Source: Amphimedon queenslandica
Taxonomy: Eukaryota; Porifera; Demospongiae; Haplosclerida; Niphatidae
Assembly (NCBI RefSeq): GCF_000090795.2
Contig: NW_003546651.1
Span: forward strand, 17,518 to 56,667
Direction: 5' to 3'
Length of the DNA: 39,150 bases
Part shown: positions 12,328 to 26,200 of the stretch, in pieces
Layout of the letters: every line of letters starts with the position of its first letter
Position numbering within the stretch: position 1 is the first letter of the stretch
Made by a program: the position numbers and the translations under genes
The notes under the pieces: model-generated
What the model saw: only the letters and a program-made list of their open reading frames with translations
What the model was told of the DNA's origin: nothing
The model's database searches: none

Positions 12328-12470
12328 CTATCACAAAATTAAGTCTTCGCGGTAGTAGTAGTTAGTCAGAGCATTCAGCAGCAGCAACAGCAGACATGAG
12401 TCACTACACCTCCACCAATCTGCCAAGTCATTGTTTAAGGCGTGGTTCAAGTCAATGATTTTAATCATAG
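12328..12470 (-). other. copy A 5' UTR exon (approximate 5' limit)
   Basis: The donor GTGAGTTGG abuts position 12328 and matches the donor of the equivalent exon in copy B at 31109. The exon joins to an acceptor at 12027, giving 61 nt of UTR before the ATG at 11965. It holds a short upstream ORF of 18 codons. The upstream limit and transcription start are not visible, so 12470 is a guess at where similarity to copy B fades. Confidence 0.5.
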
Positions 12471-12529
12471 ATATTAGAGTAAATGAATAATAATGAATAA
12501 TGATTAGATAAACTTCCAAGAAGCACTCA

Positions 12530-14206
12530 AATTATTTTATGTAACAAATATTTCCGAGAGTAATGGTAATGGTGGTTAGATGAACTGGAATTTTTTGCTG
12601 TGCCATTCACAGAGCCTAGAGATTTCCCTAGTGTCAGGAATTATCAGGAAGCTATGTTGTAGTGCATTGCAAAGTGATCCAATGTTTAATAACATTAACC
12701 CACAAGTTAAGGCAGATTTATAATTAGATAACATTAGGCCAGTGTACCATCAATTTTTAATCAAAAGTGTGGGCAATTTGACCTTTTGACGCACGCTATC
12801 TGCTAGAATAGACCAAATCCTATTCCAGCATCAACATAGCGTCAAGCCTATCGTAACAGATCTATTGCATGTAAATCTACCTTTACATGCAATAATAAAA
12901 CTTATCTAGTGATTACAATTGGAGTCAGGCATTAACGCCAACATCAGATCATTGCTCCCACAGATTTACTAAATTATGGCTTAGGGCTTTTCTTGATCCT
13001 CTATTTCCTTCTCCTTTGTATGCTGCATGATTCTGACACCAAACCTCAAGTCCTCAATCAAATTTTTATGGACTAACAAGCTGAGACAAAGTGTGTGTAC
13101 AGAAGGAGAGAGAGAGGGAAACAATTATTTTATTAGTAAAGCTATAGAACTACAAAAATTTTCAAAAAAAGATTAAGTAAGGTTCTCTATGTGCTGCATG
13201 ATTCATCAAAAAAGTAATGGAAACAAGGACAAGTAGGATTCCAAACAAATGACTACCCATACGAAAAAAATACAAAACGAAAATCCTACTATCATGACGC
13301 AAATTCTATTCTTCTATATTGCAAGGTGATCTGTAACTAACATTTGAAAGTACAGTGTAGAGTAGATTTTGCGCCACGAGTGCAGGCTTAAGTTTTCATT
13401 TTGTATTTTCATTGGTATGGGTAGTCATTTGTTTGGAATCCTACTTCTCTTTGTTCCCAAAACATTAAAAAGATGAATCAGCACATATCTATATAGATCT
13501 AGAGAATCCTAGATCTACCCGATCTTTTTTTGAAAATTCAGGCTAGAGTCTAACCGTTGTGTGATTTTTGTTTCCTTTTTGTTTAAAAAACTAAAGTCCC
13601 CTTCAAAATACTTATAGCTAACCAAGTGACACATTCAGGTTCAGTGATCTTCATGTTAGGTGAGTATTCAAGAGCCTCAATTTGTTCATCCACTTCTTCT
13701 TTATCATCTGTTCCTTTTTCAATTAGCAAATTGATCATATGCCATTGAAGGTAGCTTCAATCCTTATTGGACAAAGTCAACACTACCAAAGAAGGGTCAC
13801 AAACTAGGCAGAGAATTCGGCCATTCAGCAGGTCAGTGGGTAGATTAAGTGGGCTGTGCATTTGGATATTTTCATCACTTTTTAGCACCTCAATTAAGGT
13901 GCAAAAATTAAATTCAATTTACATAGACTATTGCAGGAAAAATAAATGAGTGCTTGCAGTTTAAATAGTCTAGTTAAAAAAACAATACGAGATTCTAGAT
14001 CTAGCTAGCTATAATTTACATGAATAATGGATGATAGATTTACAGTAAAAAATTCACATCCAGTGTAGTGACTAGTCTCATAAAATTTTCATTTAACAAA
14101 CAGTCTAACACAGACAAGAATTGGCACAAAATGTACATAAAATGTATGGTGAATACCAGCCACCAAAATGCTATAGGCCTACTCTAAATTTATATGTAGC
14201 TTATTA
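12530..14206. other. intergenic region between copy A and copy B
   Basis: Between copy A's 5' end and copy B's stop codon. It contains the foldback at 13157-13539, an (AG)-rich patch near 13105-13120 and AT-rich DNA. No convincing coding exon, RNA gene or NLR remnant was seen. Signals for copy B's 3' end such as AATAAA should lie below 14207, but none was assigned. Confidence 0.6.
13157..13539. repeat. long inverted repeat (foldback) between copies A and B
   Basis: The arms begin AATTTTCAAAAAAAGAT and end ATCTTTTTTTGAAAATT. Their inner parts include a perfect 24-base match, starting ATTCCAAACAAATGACTACC on the left (near 13230) and its reverse complement near 13415. Arms are about 150-180 nt with mismatches, and the loop is short. 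It could be a foldback transposon; a transcript through it would form long double-stranded RNA. Confidence 0.75.
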
Positions 14207-17200
14207 TTATAATTGTTTATAATCACGAACACATCCTTTATCTTCATAAAATTTAATCAGCTTATCCCAAGTCATGTCATACCTCAGTAATTTATCATTG
14301 CCTATAATAAATACACATAAAAGCATGATAGCTCTTACTGTCTTACCAATGATTATAAGCCCATATCTAGCACGAGTGATACCAACATTGATCTGATGAT
14401 CATCAGTTAGAAAACCAAGATTTTCTGTTAACCATCTTCTGTCAGGTTGAATGTACTTTTTATGTCTGATTTCACTGAGTTTTTGTGATCTGACAGTTGT
14501 TAGTATGACAATATCGTACTCATCACCTACACAATAATCATTCACAATAATCAGTAACTACATAAAAAGTTACATTAAGCTCTCTATATACCTTGACTTT
14601 CAACTATAGTAGCAACTCTAAAACTGTTCTTTGTTTTTAGCTCAGGGTCTTTCTTTATCATTTCAGCAACAAGAATCTTTTGTGCACTATAAGGTGTGAG
14701 GACTGCTATGCTCTCATGTTTGACGTCATGTTCTTTCACTAACTTCTTAATACACTTTAACTAAAAAAAACATAATAGTACTTTTATCCCACAATGCAAA
14801 TCTTAGTTATGTAAAGATTATTGAAGCAAAACATCACTGAGAATGTCCTAGGAAGTGGGTGTCCAGTACACAATGAAGATAACTTAATGGTTTGCTTGTA
14901 GGCAATAGTAGTAATGTAGGTAATTATGATAGCTCTGGTAACAATGGTAATGTAGGCAATAATGGTAACATAGGTCTTAATGGTAATGTAGGTAATAATG
15001 GTAATCTAGGTAAGGTAATGGGCTAAGTACATGCAATTTTTAAAATTGACCATTTTAAAAATGGCTATAACTCAAAAAATTTAAGTCGTATGTAGCTCAA
15101 ACCTCCTACACAGTATAAATACATGATAAATTACCGTATAGCCGAAAAATTTGGCGGTCTAAAACTTTGGCGGTTTTGCATCAAAACTGCCTAAATATAA
15201 TATTGGCAGTCACTTAATTTGGCGGTTTACTATCTTGTCTTTTCATTAAGCACACTCAGCTCTTCTTAAAGCTGCTCCTTGGCAGTCCTTGCCCACAGTC
15301 TTGACTTTGTGACTGAAATACATGTAGTGAGAAATACTGCCATTTTTTAGTATAATGAACCTGCCCATAATATTTGCAATTATTATTATTGGCGGTTATA
15401 ATATTGGTGGTTTTATTTTGAACCACCAATCCACCAAATTTAATTCTCCGCCAAATTTTCCGGCTATATGGTAGTAATTGATATTTTGAAAAAATTATTG
15501 ATTATGTATGGTCTTGGGTATTTTTCAAAAACTAGCATTTTAATAAAAAAATGGAAGTCAAATTCAACTCCACAGTATTAATACATCCATATGCATCAGA
15601 AAATGTAATTAAAACTGAGGGTGATTTTGGATGGAGCCTTTTTCAGAGAAAAAAACAATGGGCTACAGGTATTTTTCAAAAATGGTCATTTTTTAAATGG
15701 CAATAACTTGAAAAATTGAAGCCAAATTTAGTTCAAACTTTTGCACAACATGAGTAAATTACCATAATAGCGAAAAATTTTGGAGGGGATTAAATTTGGC
15801 AAATTTGGCATTTTGATAGCCATTCACCAAAATAAAAACTCGCTATTTTGAGCCATAAAATGCATGCTCAATGGCAATGGCATGAGTCCACAAATTTGCC
15901 AAATTAAAATCCGCCAATCAAAAAATTAGCAATTTGCCAAATTTCAGTACCTCCAAAGTTTCCCACTATACGGTAATATGTTTTAGAAAATGTAATTGAA
16001 TTTGGGTTGGTTTCTAAGTCTAGCAATTACAAAATCATTTACATCAAGAACATGTACTTGAATTTTTGGAACTCAAAAAAAGATTTTACTTTATGGAAAG
16101 GTGAATTTTAGCATTTTTCAGAGCTTTAAAGGGCAATAGGAAGCACCAGCGTCCCTGAAATTACCATGACCCTGCCCATTTTTAATTAATGAACAATCTT
16201 CAAAAATGGTGGAAAATGATATTTTAGCACTGGAAAAGGGGTGTGGCCAAAATCATGGCGCACTTTGCGTGCCACTAGCACCCTCCTTTTCCCATTTCTG
16301 GGTATGCCTCTGAGGGCATTCTATTTCACCGTGCTATGTCATATCTGCATAGCTTATGACAAGAATAATGATTATGATCAAATTAAATTTAAAGTTTGGA
16401 TACTAAAACAGAGAAATGGCCCCACTAAAATTATGTAATACAGTATGCATGTTTATTTGCAAAAATTTCTACCAAAGCTAATTAGAAATATAGGCATTGT
16501 GACTTAATCTTGGGGTGTAGCTAAAGTCCGACATAACCTATGCAACATTTGTAATTACTTTGATCTTGTAAGCAACATGTTGCCAGAAATAGAAATCTGT
16601 TCTATTTCTGGCTTACAAGATTCAAAAAATACTGGAATTCACAAGTCAAATAGAAATAAACAGATACAATTTCATGTATAAACTGCAGAAGCCCATTTCA
16701 ATATACATACATGTTTGCACAAACACACTTAAAGGTACACATTATGTTTGTATCTCATGCTTTTTGCTCTTTAAAAATAAGTTATTTACCACTGCTTCAG
16801 CTTCCCGTTTATTGTCTTTAGAATGAGGATCGACTTTTCCAGAATATTTGCTATCAGTAAAATCATTAAATTGTTCTATTCCATAAACTGTTAGAAACAG
16901 AACAGGGTATTGCTGTCCTCTAGACCAAAAAGAATGTAGGGAAGGAGTTAGTGGATGTCGTCTTTGAACACTTTGGTCAGCCTTTAATTTATTATCATAG
17001 AATATACTAGATGGTCCTCGGCATATGAATGAGTGCTACACAAAATAAGTATAATACCTGGTTAAAATTACAAACACATACCATTCTATACTGTAGTTTC
17101 AATGTTATCAAGTGTGAATCATTAGTTTTCTCAAACTGATTAGCATATCTCTCAAACAATGAGGTACTCAGACCACACTCTTTGGCTGGAGGATATTTTA

Positions 17201-20200
17201 TGACTGGTTGTAGCTGCTTGTGATCTCCTATCAGCACTACATGTTCACATAAACTGCTTGCAGCTATTGTCTCAGGCTCAGTGGCCATACCAGACTCATC
17301 TATTATACACTCGGCTAGTATGTCTTTGGAATTCAACAATCGTTGACTGCATGTTTCATTACAGGTGCAGAGAATAACATCATAATTATTCTGAATTTCT
17401 TTCATCTCTTCAGAAGTTATCAATTTCTTATAACTAGACAGAGGATAAATGCAATGCACTGATCATTATTGTATTACATATAAATAATGGTATTTTAGGC
17501 AGTTCATTTTAAAAGTTTCATTCTCTTAAATATATGCATACAATATTCACAGCAGTCTAAAATGAATTCAAGTTTATACTAATAAAATCATTCATTACAT
17601 GAAACATAGTGTGTGATCAATTAAAGACTAACTTTTTTCTTTCAGCTAATGATGGGATGATACCACGATCCAATAGTTCTTGTAGTCTCTTCTCAGTAGT
17701 TACTATTTCAGGGCAATTGTGTCTTATTCTTTTGTGTAGAGACTCATCACGAAACACTTCTAAGACACGACCATCATTATCATCATCATTTCTGTCTGTT
17801 CTTTCTTGTGTCAGATCAAAAACAGGATCTGGGTAATCCTTACGCTCATGAGTACGTCCAAAGATACGAAGAATTTTTAATTTTTTGCTACCCAACCTTC
17901 TGTTTAATAAATGCAAGTTTTCTACAAAATAATTTATTAACAGTTAAGATGCATAAAAATACAACTACTTATTACTTACTATGAACAACATCTACTGATT
18001 TGTTAGAGGGACCACAATACAGTACTGACTTTTTCTTACAAGACACTGGATCTTTTTCAGATATTTTTTTATTTGTTATTGAGAAAATATAAGCCAAATG
18101 TGCCCCAGTCTCACTCTTTCCTGTACCTGTATCGAGTAATAAGTTAGTTCATGCATGTCATTTACAATTTTAAAAATGAGTAATCACATTATTTTTAATT
18201 CGTTTGCATTGTGTGAAATGAAGGCAAAATTACTACATTAGACATGCATGTACATGTAGTTACTAAATTGAATCAGACTGCATGCATGCAGGATATAGCT
18301 GGCTATATAGTTCTATGCTGTGTAACAGAGAATATGACAAATGTACTGTAATTATAAAAGATAGAAATACTTTTTAAAATTGGAATAGTATAACCATATC
18401 ATGGTATTTTCAGAAAATTGTACAAGTTTTGTTATGCGGCAGACACCCATAATAACTCAAGTCACAACTTATTCTACATTATTATAGCTTTTACTACCTG
18501 GTGGTCCTTGAATCAGCTGAAAATTATTCCTTAGTGCTCTTTTAATTGAATCTTTTTGTGCAGCATTCAATTCAATACCAGACTCTCCTTTCCATAGTTG
18601 CTTTGCGAGTGGATCATCCTTGAATACTTTTAAGGAAATTTCAAAATGCTCTAAATTACATTTATAATAACAAAAATTACAAAAATTTAAAACCCACGTG
18701 CAGTTGTATTAAATTCTTTTGATCTTGTATCAGAAATTGCTATAATTGTAGCTCGGTTCGACCACTCAGTTGATGCTTCATGTAATCTTCCATACACTCG
18801 GCTATGCAAAATAAAACAAATGTCATAGGAATATAAGAAAAACTAACACAGAAAATAGAAATAAAAAGGTCAGGATAGTTTAAGTCAGTGAATAATAACA
18901 ATAAAAAACAAAAATAAAATTTTCAATTTGTTTGTGATTAATCACAATTCCACCCCCTCTCATCTCTTCTCATAATATTTGTGTTATTTATACATAAAAT
19001 AAATAGTAAATGATAATAACAAAGCATTTTCCACTTTCTCCTCTCTCTTATAACAATAAAATTGAGACATAAGAAATTATTAAATACCAATTAATATCTC
19101 ATTTTGCTTACTGAAAGGAATCTGGCATTGGTATCAGCTGTATCTCACAAGTTTGATTTCCTTTTTCCAATTCTTGATGCATATTCTCTGTGACTCTACA
19201 TGAATAATCACCTTGAGGTTTCAATTTTATTATAACGTCTTCATCATTCTTTTTATTTGTTTTCTTATTTTCATTTCGTTTCACTATAGTCACAACAAAG
19301 TGATAGACAGCATTGAGACTATCACTAATCTCATATCGAACACAAAGGAAGTCACCAGATTTGATACTAATGAAATCCAATGAGTCTTGATTCTTAGGAG
19401 GTATGACAAGGGAAACGTCATTTGGTAAATAGTAAGGATCATCAACACAGTTATCAACTCGAGTAAATTTGTTCCACTTCAGAAGAGCATGTCTGATGAA
19501 TATGAGATTCTTTGTTTTGACACTTTCATTAGCAGACTCAGCAATTAACACTTTACTCCAAAGCTCTACATACTGTTCTATTGAATGATACGCTGTGTCA
19601 CGTGATGCTTTCTGTAGCTGTACATCAGAGAAGCAGAGAGAAGGATTCTTGTTATGTTGAAGGCACACACGAACTGTTGGTGCTATCTCCATTAATTGAA
19701 TAGCTGGTACAGGGAGACACTCTTTAAGAGACTTTCCTAGCCAAACTGTGACTGTATCATTAGCTATAAAAGGTCGTTGAATTTCATACGTTATTGCAAC
19801 ACTCTCTTCATCTCTTCTTGACTGGGGTTTGTCTTTATTGGCTTCTTGTTGCAATTGAAGAATTAAACTTTTTACTTCTTTAAAATTGTCTTCATTTTGA
19901 CACTTCAGATACCGGTGTGTTACAAGCCAGCGTTCTGAACTAAAAGTAATATCTTTATCACGAACAGCAAACTTAGCATTAGAATAATGAATCTGTGGTT
20001 CTCCTTCTTCAAGCCCTTGTGTGTAATGATACATTTTAGCAGCAATGGAGCAACGAGGAGCTTTGAGAGTAGCAGGAGGCATGTCAATTACATCAGGATG
20101 AGAGAAGAGGTTAAAGGATTGACGTAATGATATTGACACAATTTTCCATACAATAGATTTAGTAGCTCCATCTTCAATTTTGTGATGTAAATTAAGATCT

Positions 20201-23200
20201 GATTCACTAAATGATGTGACTCGACCATGAATGCACTCATAATGACTTGAAGTGAAAGATAATTCAAATGAGTCATTGCTTTTATTAGAAGATTTGATCA
20301 CAAAAGCCTCTGCTCTCTCTAGTGAGATTTCACAGCTTCTGGCTATACATGCTTTATTATCAGCCTTTTCAAAATCTTTAGCAATTTTGTTCCTGACATT
20401 AAGTTTAGAGCACAACTTTGCAAGCTCAGAATTCTCAGCTATAGGCTTTCCTTCAATGAGTGATGTTACTAATCTTTGCACAACCAAATCAAAGTATCTC
20501 CTTATAGGCGATGTAAAATGTGTATATGCTGGTAGTGCAAGGCTATTATGAGAATGATTAGCACAAATATGTTCTTTGCTGTTTTCAATCATGACATAAC
20601 TGGCTTTCCTGCTGATCAATTGTGACATAGTCTCGGCCATTGCCAGTTGTGGATAAAGCTTATTATTGCTAAGAATTGAAGCTAATTGAATATGATCGTG
20701 ATCTTCTTTAGAACATACATTATTAAGTAGCTCAAGTGTCGTCCCTGACATAATAAAAGAACCTGCTTCACCAGATGAATCTTTTAAATAACACTTAAGA
20801 GACAGGGAATGAGACAGGCAGTTTTGATTTTGATTAATAAAATTATGATTTTCTTCTTCTAAAGGTGGCATTTGAGCTCGTAAGAGTGCAGTTTGTTGCG
20901 AAAGTCTCTCATGAAGATATTCAGCTATTGATGCATTACAGAATATCATTAATTCTTGTATAAGAAGATGAGTCTGCCAGCAGTTACTCTCTTCACCTTC
21001 CTCAGATTGGCCATAACAGTAACCAGCATCACCTAACCTCTTAATGCGTAGGTACATAGCTATCTTATACAGTAGATTAAGAGTATCAATCATTCGTGAC
21101 TTTGGTCCACTGGCATCATCGAATGCTTCAACTTGCATTCTTGTCTCATCATCATCAACTAGCTGTTCATCATGCATTACCTTTTTAGCAGTTTCATAAG
21201 TGAATCGTACTTGAGAAGTGACCATTGCTTCCTTTGGATTGCCAGACACTACACTAGTTACCACTCCTTCTTTTATGACTACTGTAGCAGGTAAGCATAA
21301 AACATGTCGCTTTTTCAAACGGTCAAGGCTCATTTGAGATGTGATACTGGATGGAAACATGTGATGCACTCGTTGAATGTCATTTGATGCACCTCTCTGT
21401 TTAGCACCATATACAGATGTCCCCCTCTGTTTAGCTTTCTTGTCTAAAGGATGATTTTCATCTATATTTTTGGCAACATTAGCGATAAGAACTGCCAGCT
21501 CATAACTATCATCTTCAGGAAGAGGTGTCAAACTGACTGCGTCATCTAAATCTTTAGATAAAGGAGGATCAATGGTAAATGCTCGATTATAATGATGAAG
21601 CTGGTTAGTTTCATTTGGTGGTTGAAGTGGTGCACAAACTTCTTCATCTTCATGGATGTCGTATACAAGGCTAAGCAAGTGATTAGTAAAGAAAAGGCTT
21701 GATGTGCGTGGAACAGCTTCAATGACAGCTCCTAATGCTTTTCTATNNNNNNNNNNNNNNNNNNNNNNNNNNNNNNNNNNNNNNNNNNNNNNNNNNNNNN
21801 NNNNNNNNNNNNNNNNNNNNNNNNNNNNNNNNNNNNNNNNNNNNNNNNNNNNNNNNNNNNNNNNNNNNNNNNNNNNNNNNNNNNNNNNNNNNNNNNNNNN
21901 NNNNNNNNNNNNNNNNNNNNNNNNNNNNNNNNNNNNNNNNNNNNNNNNNNNNNNNNNNNNNNNNNNNNNNNNNNNNNNNNNNNNNNNNNNNNNNNNNNNN
22001 NNNNNNNNNNNNNNNNNNNNNNNNNNNNNNNNNNNNNNNNNNNNNNNNNNNNNNNNNNNNNNNNNNNNNNNNNNNNNNNNNNNNNNNNNNNNNNNNNNNN
22101 NNNNNNNNNNNNNNNNNNNNNNNNNNNNNNNNNNNNNNNNNNNNNNNNNNNNNNNNNNNNNNNNNNNNNNNNNNNNNNNNNNNNNNNNNNNNNNNNNNNN
22201 NNNNNNNNNNNNNNNNNNNNNNNNNNNNNNNNNNNNNNNNNNNNNNNNNNNNNNNNNNNNNNNNNNNNNNNNNNNNNNNNNNNNNNNNNNNNNNNNNNNN
22301 NNNNNNNNNNNNNNNNNNNNNNNNNNNNNNNNNNNNNNNNNNNNNNNNNNNNNNNNNNNNNNNNNNNNNNNNNNNNNNNNNNNNNNNNNNNNNNNNNNNN
22401 NNNNNNNNNNNNNNNNNNNNNNNNNNNNNNNNNNNNNNNNNNNNNNNNNNNNNNNNNNNNNNNNNNNNNNNNNNNNNNNNNNNNNNNNNNNNNNNNNNNN
22501 NNNNNNNNNNNNNNNNNNNNNNNNNNNNNNNNNNNNNNNNNNNNNNNNNNNNNNNNNNNNNNNNNNNNNNNNNNNNNNNNNNNNNNNNNNNNNNNNNNNN
22601 NNNNNNNNNNNNNNNNNNNNNNNNNNNNNNNNNNNNNNNNNNNNNNNNNNNNNNNNNNNNNNNNNNNNNNNNNNNNNNNNNNNNNNNNNNNNNNNNNNNN
22701 NNNNNNNNNNNNNNNNNNNNNNNNNNNNNTTTAATTTGATCGCTATTTGTACATTGAAGTGTTAGGGGCACAAAAGTTTTAGAAAGTATACACCTTCTAA
22801 TGNTACTCTTTCCAACAAGAGCATTCATTACCCATGCTTTCTTCTATTGTCATCAATAGAAACGGATTACCAGCACACACTACAAGCGATTTAGCACGTG
22901 TTAATGCAGTATTGAATACATATTGACTGCAAGGTGTCTTGGTTGGATTTTTAGATTTGCCTTCTCTTGTAGTAGGCTCTGCTGTACTAAGAAAAATTGC
23001 CTCATACTCACAACCTATACCAATTAATGAAAAGTAATTAAATTAAGTACTGCAAAATTGTACCTTGAATATCAAAGACTGTTTTTATTTCAATTTGATT
23101 CAGACACTTAAATGGTGAAGTTTTTTTTCGAATTGCATTCATGACTCTAAATTTCTATAATTAAAATTAGAAATTGAAAATTAAAAAAATTCTAATCTTT

Positions 23201-26200
23201 ACCTGATGAGCAGTAGTTGTCATCACACACACTTTAGATAGATTCCTTGAGCCCCATTCTTTTGGCCAACTATCAACATACTTCTTTACTTTAGACAGCA
23301 ATAAATCCACCTCAAAGTCATTAGTATTATCATGTACTTCTTTCTCATTACTAAGTCCTGAACATATAAAATGAAGAGGATAGTTGGAAAGTGGATGAAG
23401 ATGAGTAACTGCTTCAGCTCCTAGCATTAATGCAGAATCATAAAACAAAAATGAAGGCAGTGACAGTATAGCATGATGGCATCTGAAGTTGGTTAGAAGA
23501 GTAGAACAGTGAGAAAAAACATTTATTTGGCGACCTAAAGCTTTACTATTATAAGCATGGTGCAATCTTTCCAATAACGACTGACTGAGACCATATTGAA
23601 TTGCTGTTTCTCCTAAAACTAAGAGGGAGGGACCAACCTATAAAATAGAAGTAATTTAATGATTTAAGTCAATGCAGATTGCATTCGCTCACTTGTTTGT
23701 GGTCTCCTGCAATTACAATTTGTGTATTATCATCAGCTAAGCAAAGAGGAGCAATAGATTCTGGTTCTCGAGTTTGAGCACCTTCATCTAACAGAATGTG
23801 AGTAAAAAAACCCTTTTTAACACGGGCATATAAATAAAGATGAAGAGAAGTTGAAAATGTTGTAACGACTAAGCGAACATCTCTCTCCTTTTCCCTTGAA
23901 AGTCTATGCCAAGTGTGATAATATTGTTCAAGGGTCAGCTTGAAGTTATATGAACTACTGGGAATCAAACGAACAACATCTGAAGACCACTTACAATTAC
24001 GTATCTTGGAAAAATAATCAATTATAAAACTGTCGGCAGAATGCTGATGATGAGCACAAATTAAAACCCTATTTCTTTCTGATTTCTCTAATATTTCATA
24101 AGCAGCTCGAGCTAGTAGACGTGTTTTTCCCGTACCAAATGACCCAATCACTAGAGCTGGTGCTTTACTTGACTCACACTTTATTATAGTTTCTAGGGCT
24201 TTGCATTGAGAATAATCTAAACTAATTATATCTGGATAACTATTGGAAAGAGTAGGCTTTAAAGTAGATATTGTGAAATTGCTACAATCAACTGGTACTA
24301 AACGATTTATCATAGATGATGAGAGCCTGTCAATAGCTTTATGAAGACGGTCAAAATAAGAATACTTCAAAACAAAAGTCACATAGACTTGAATTGGCTG
24401 CTTAATATCAAGGCAGTTAGAAAAACCTAAGAACAAACACCTGTCATCTTTATCTTTTGAACGTACAATATCTGCCTGTATGATTTCAGAAGAAACATCT
24501 AATATAACTTTGCCTTCACTTGCTTGATGAGCATAAGCTATTGCATCAGCATCTAATGTTTTACTAACTATTTGACCAAAAACCATATAATTAGACTGGA
24601 TCTCTTCAAGGAATCTATGGCCATTCACAATAGAGAGAGTATAAAATCCGTCACATCTGTACAAATAAAAAATAAAAAATAGTATTCAATATGTAAAACA
24701 CACCTTTCTTTCAAAAGCCTATCATGTTCTTCTTCTTCGCGGCAAAGAAGCTGATAAAACTTTTCTTTATAGTTTTGTCTTGTCAGTCTAGAAGTCAAAA
24801 GCTTTCTATCAAATGGTCTGTGATTATGTTCCACAAAAAACTTTTTCAATATTAAATCTGCAGCAAAAAAGAAATTAATATGCTATACTAACAACTATAA
24901 TAGATATTTAAAATTCAATAATAATATCACTGAAATCAGAAGCAATGTCCCATAATAGGAATAACAGATCATGTTCTACAAGTGTTACCTTTTGTATTAT
25001 TCTGAAAATATGGAGCCTTGATATTCATGGCTGTTCTCTGGCTATCATCGGAAAGAGCAGAACCCATACATGGCTCAGAATACTCAGGCGTGTTTCCTGC
25101 AGTGTCTGGAGAGAATTGTTGTGTACTTTTTAATGACAATGCATTAACAGGTGGAAGTTGTCTCCATGGAGATTCATTCTGTTTTTGAGGTGGGGTGCTT
25201 TTAATAGGTAAGTGCTGACTTCCCAGGGGACTTTGCTTAGATTGTAAATTGTTCAGTGGTCGCCCAGAATGTTTCTGAGGTGATAAATTCTTTGCTTGAA
25301 TACTGTGCGACAAAGAATTATTGGCTGGTCTATTTCCATGTGAAGATGGCTGTTTTTTAGCTACTGGAGACTGATTTTTCTTTCCTGGTGCAAGAGATTG
25401 AATTATAGGTGCTTGTGCAGCTTTAGATGGTTGTTGCATCCTTGCTGGAGAAATTTTATTTATTAAAGAAGCAGACACTTGACTTTGGTCTTTCATAGAT
25501 GGTGATCGTGATGGTTGAATGGATCGTTGAGGTAAAAGAGGAGTAGATAATGGGATAGGAAGCACATGTGTAGTAGCTTTTGTAGAATGAGTTTCAGAGT
25601 AGCCTTTATTTTGAAACAATTTAATTAAATCTAAAGCAAAATAAATTGAAAATAAAATAGTAAAATTCTTACCAGTTGGGTTTTCACACTTCAGCATGCG
25701 AAAAAACTGTGCTTCTACTTGTTTAAAATGAGCACAGTCAGAAGGAGTGCTTTTGAATGTTTCATTTCGAAGGCATCTTGAAATGAATTCTCTCCAGCAC
25801 CATTTAGGATTATCCATAGTAGCTTCAGACAACAGCAGTACAAGAGGATTACCTACAGCTACTACAAGACTTTTAGAGCGTGTGATTGCTGTATTAAATA
25901 GTGCTGGACTACAGAAGCTCTTCAAAGGATCAAATGGTCTACCATTAAATTCCAAACTCTCGACAGTGCTCATAAAAAGCATACGATATTCCTGCCCTAT
26001 TAAAAGATTAAAGTATAGTGGGTAAATTTCAAGGACTATTTAATTTTTTGTAAAAATAAAATAGCGAACCACAAAAATTTTGAATGTAATTTTTTGAAAA
26101 ACAAAATTCACATTATTTTAAAATTACAAAATTTTTACCTTGCATTTGATAACTTGTGATAACATTAACACCTTTCAAATTCTTAAATTTAGTTCTTATC

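Larger units (their letters stand above)
1..12490. repeat. tandem segmental duplication, unit A (partner 17905-31230)
   Basis: Position 1 aligns with about 17905 (both TTAATAAATGCA followed by GTTTCTAC-like sequence), and 12328-12420 aligns with 31109-31200. The offset grows from 17.9 to 18.8 kb because of intron insertions in unit B. Exons are the most alike; introns are alignable between insertions at several places. Confidence 0.9.
14761..16789. other. 2-kb intron of copy B
   Basis: Bounded by GTAAAT at 16789 and TTTTTTTTAG at 14761. It holds the minisatellite, two CCGTATAG-type elements set in diverged direct repeats (GGCTATAACTCAAAAAATTT near 15062 and its variant near 15697), and the hairpin at 16565. 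No internal exon was found. Confidence 0.65.
14207..18801 (-). other. copy B helicase H3 and C terminus
   Basis: Exons 18801-18698, 18650-18498, 18126-17980, 17921-17633, 17433-17082, 17035-16790, 14760-14592, 14526-14347, 14301-14207. The motifs are those of a standard UPF1-type helicase: GPPGTGKS split by a phase-1 intron, CIIDESGMATEPE (motif II), VLIGDHKQLQPVI (motif III), LQYRM split after Met, VLTPYSAQK, VESQG-DEYDIVILTTVRS (motif V) and NVGITRARYGLIIIG (motif VI). It is more canonical than H1 or H2 and corresponds to the C-terminal helicase of HELZ2. The protein ends KGCVRDYKQL. A 2-kb intron (14761-16789) separates the QYRM-side exons from motif V. Confidence 0.85.

Noticed and set aside
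14900..15020. Collagen-like Gly-x-y exon on the plus strand
   Set aside because: Only a short, degenerate 9-nt repeat inside an intron of the opposite-strand gene, with no flanking exons.
21704..22828. Long open stretches on both strands across 21.7-22.8 kb
   Set aside because: They consist almost entirely of undefined bases and are artefacts of the gap.
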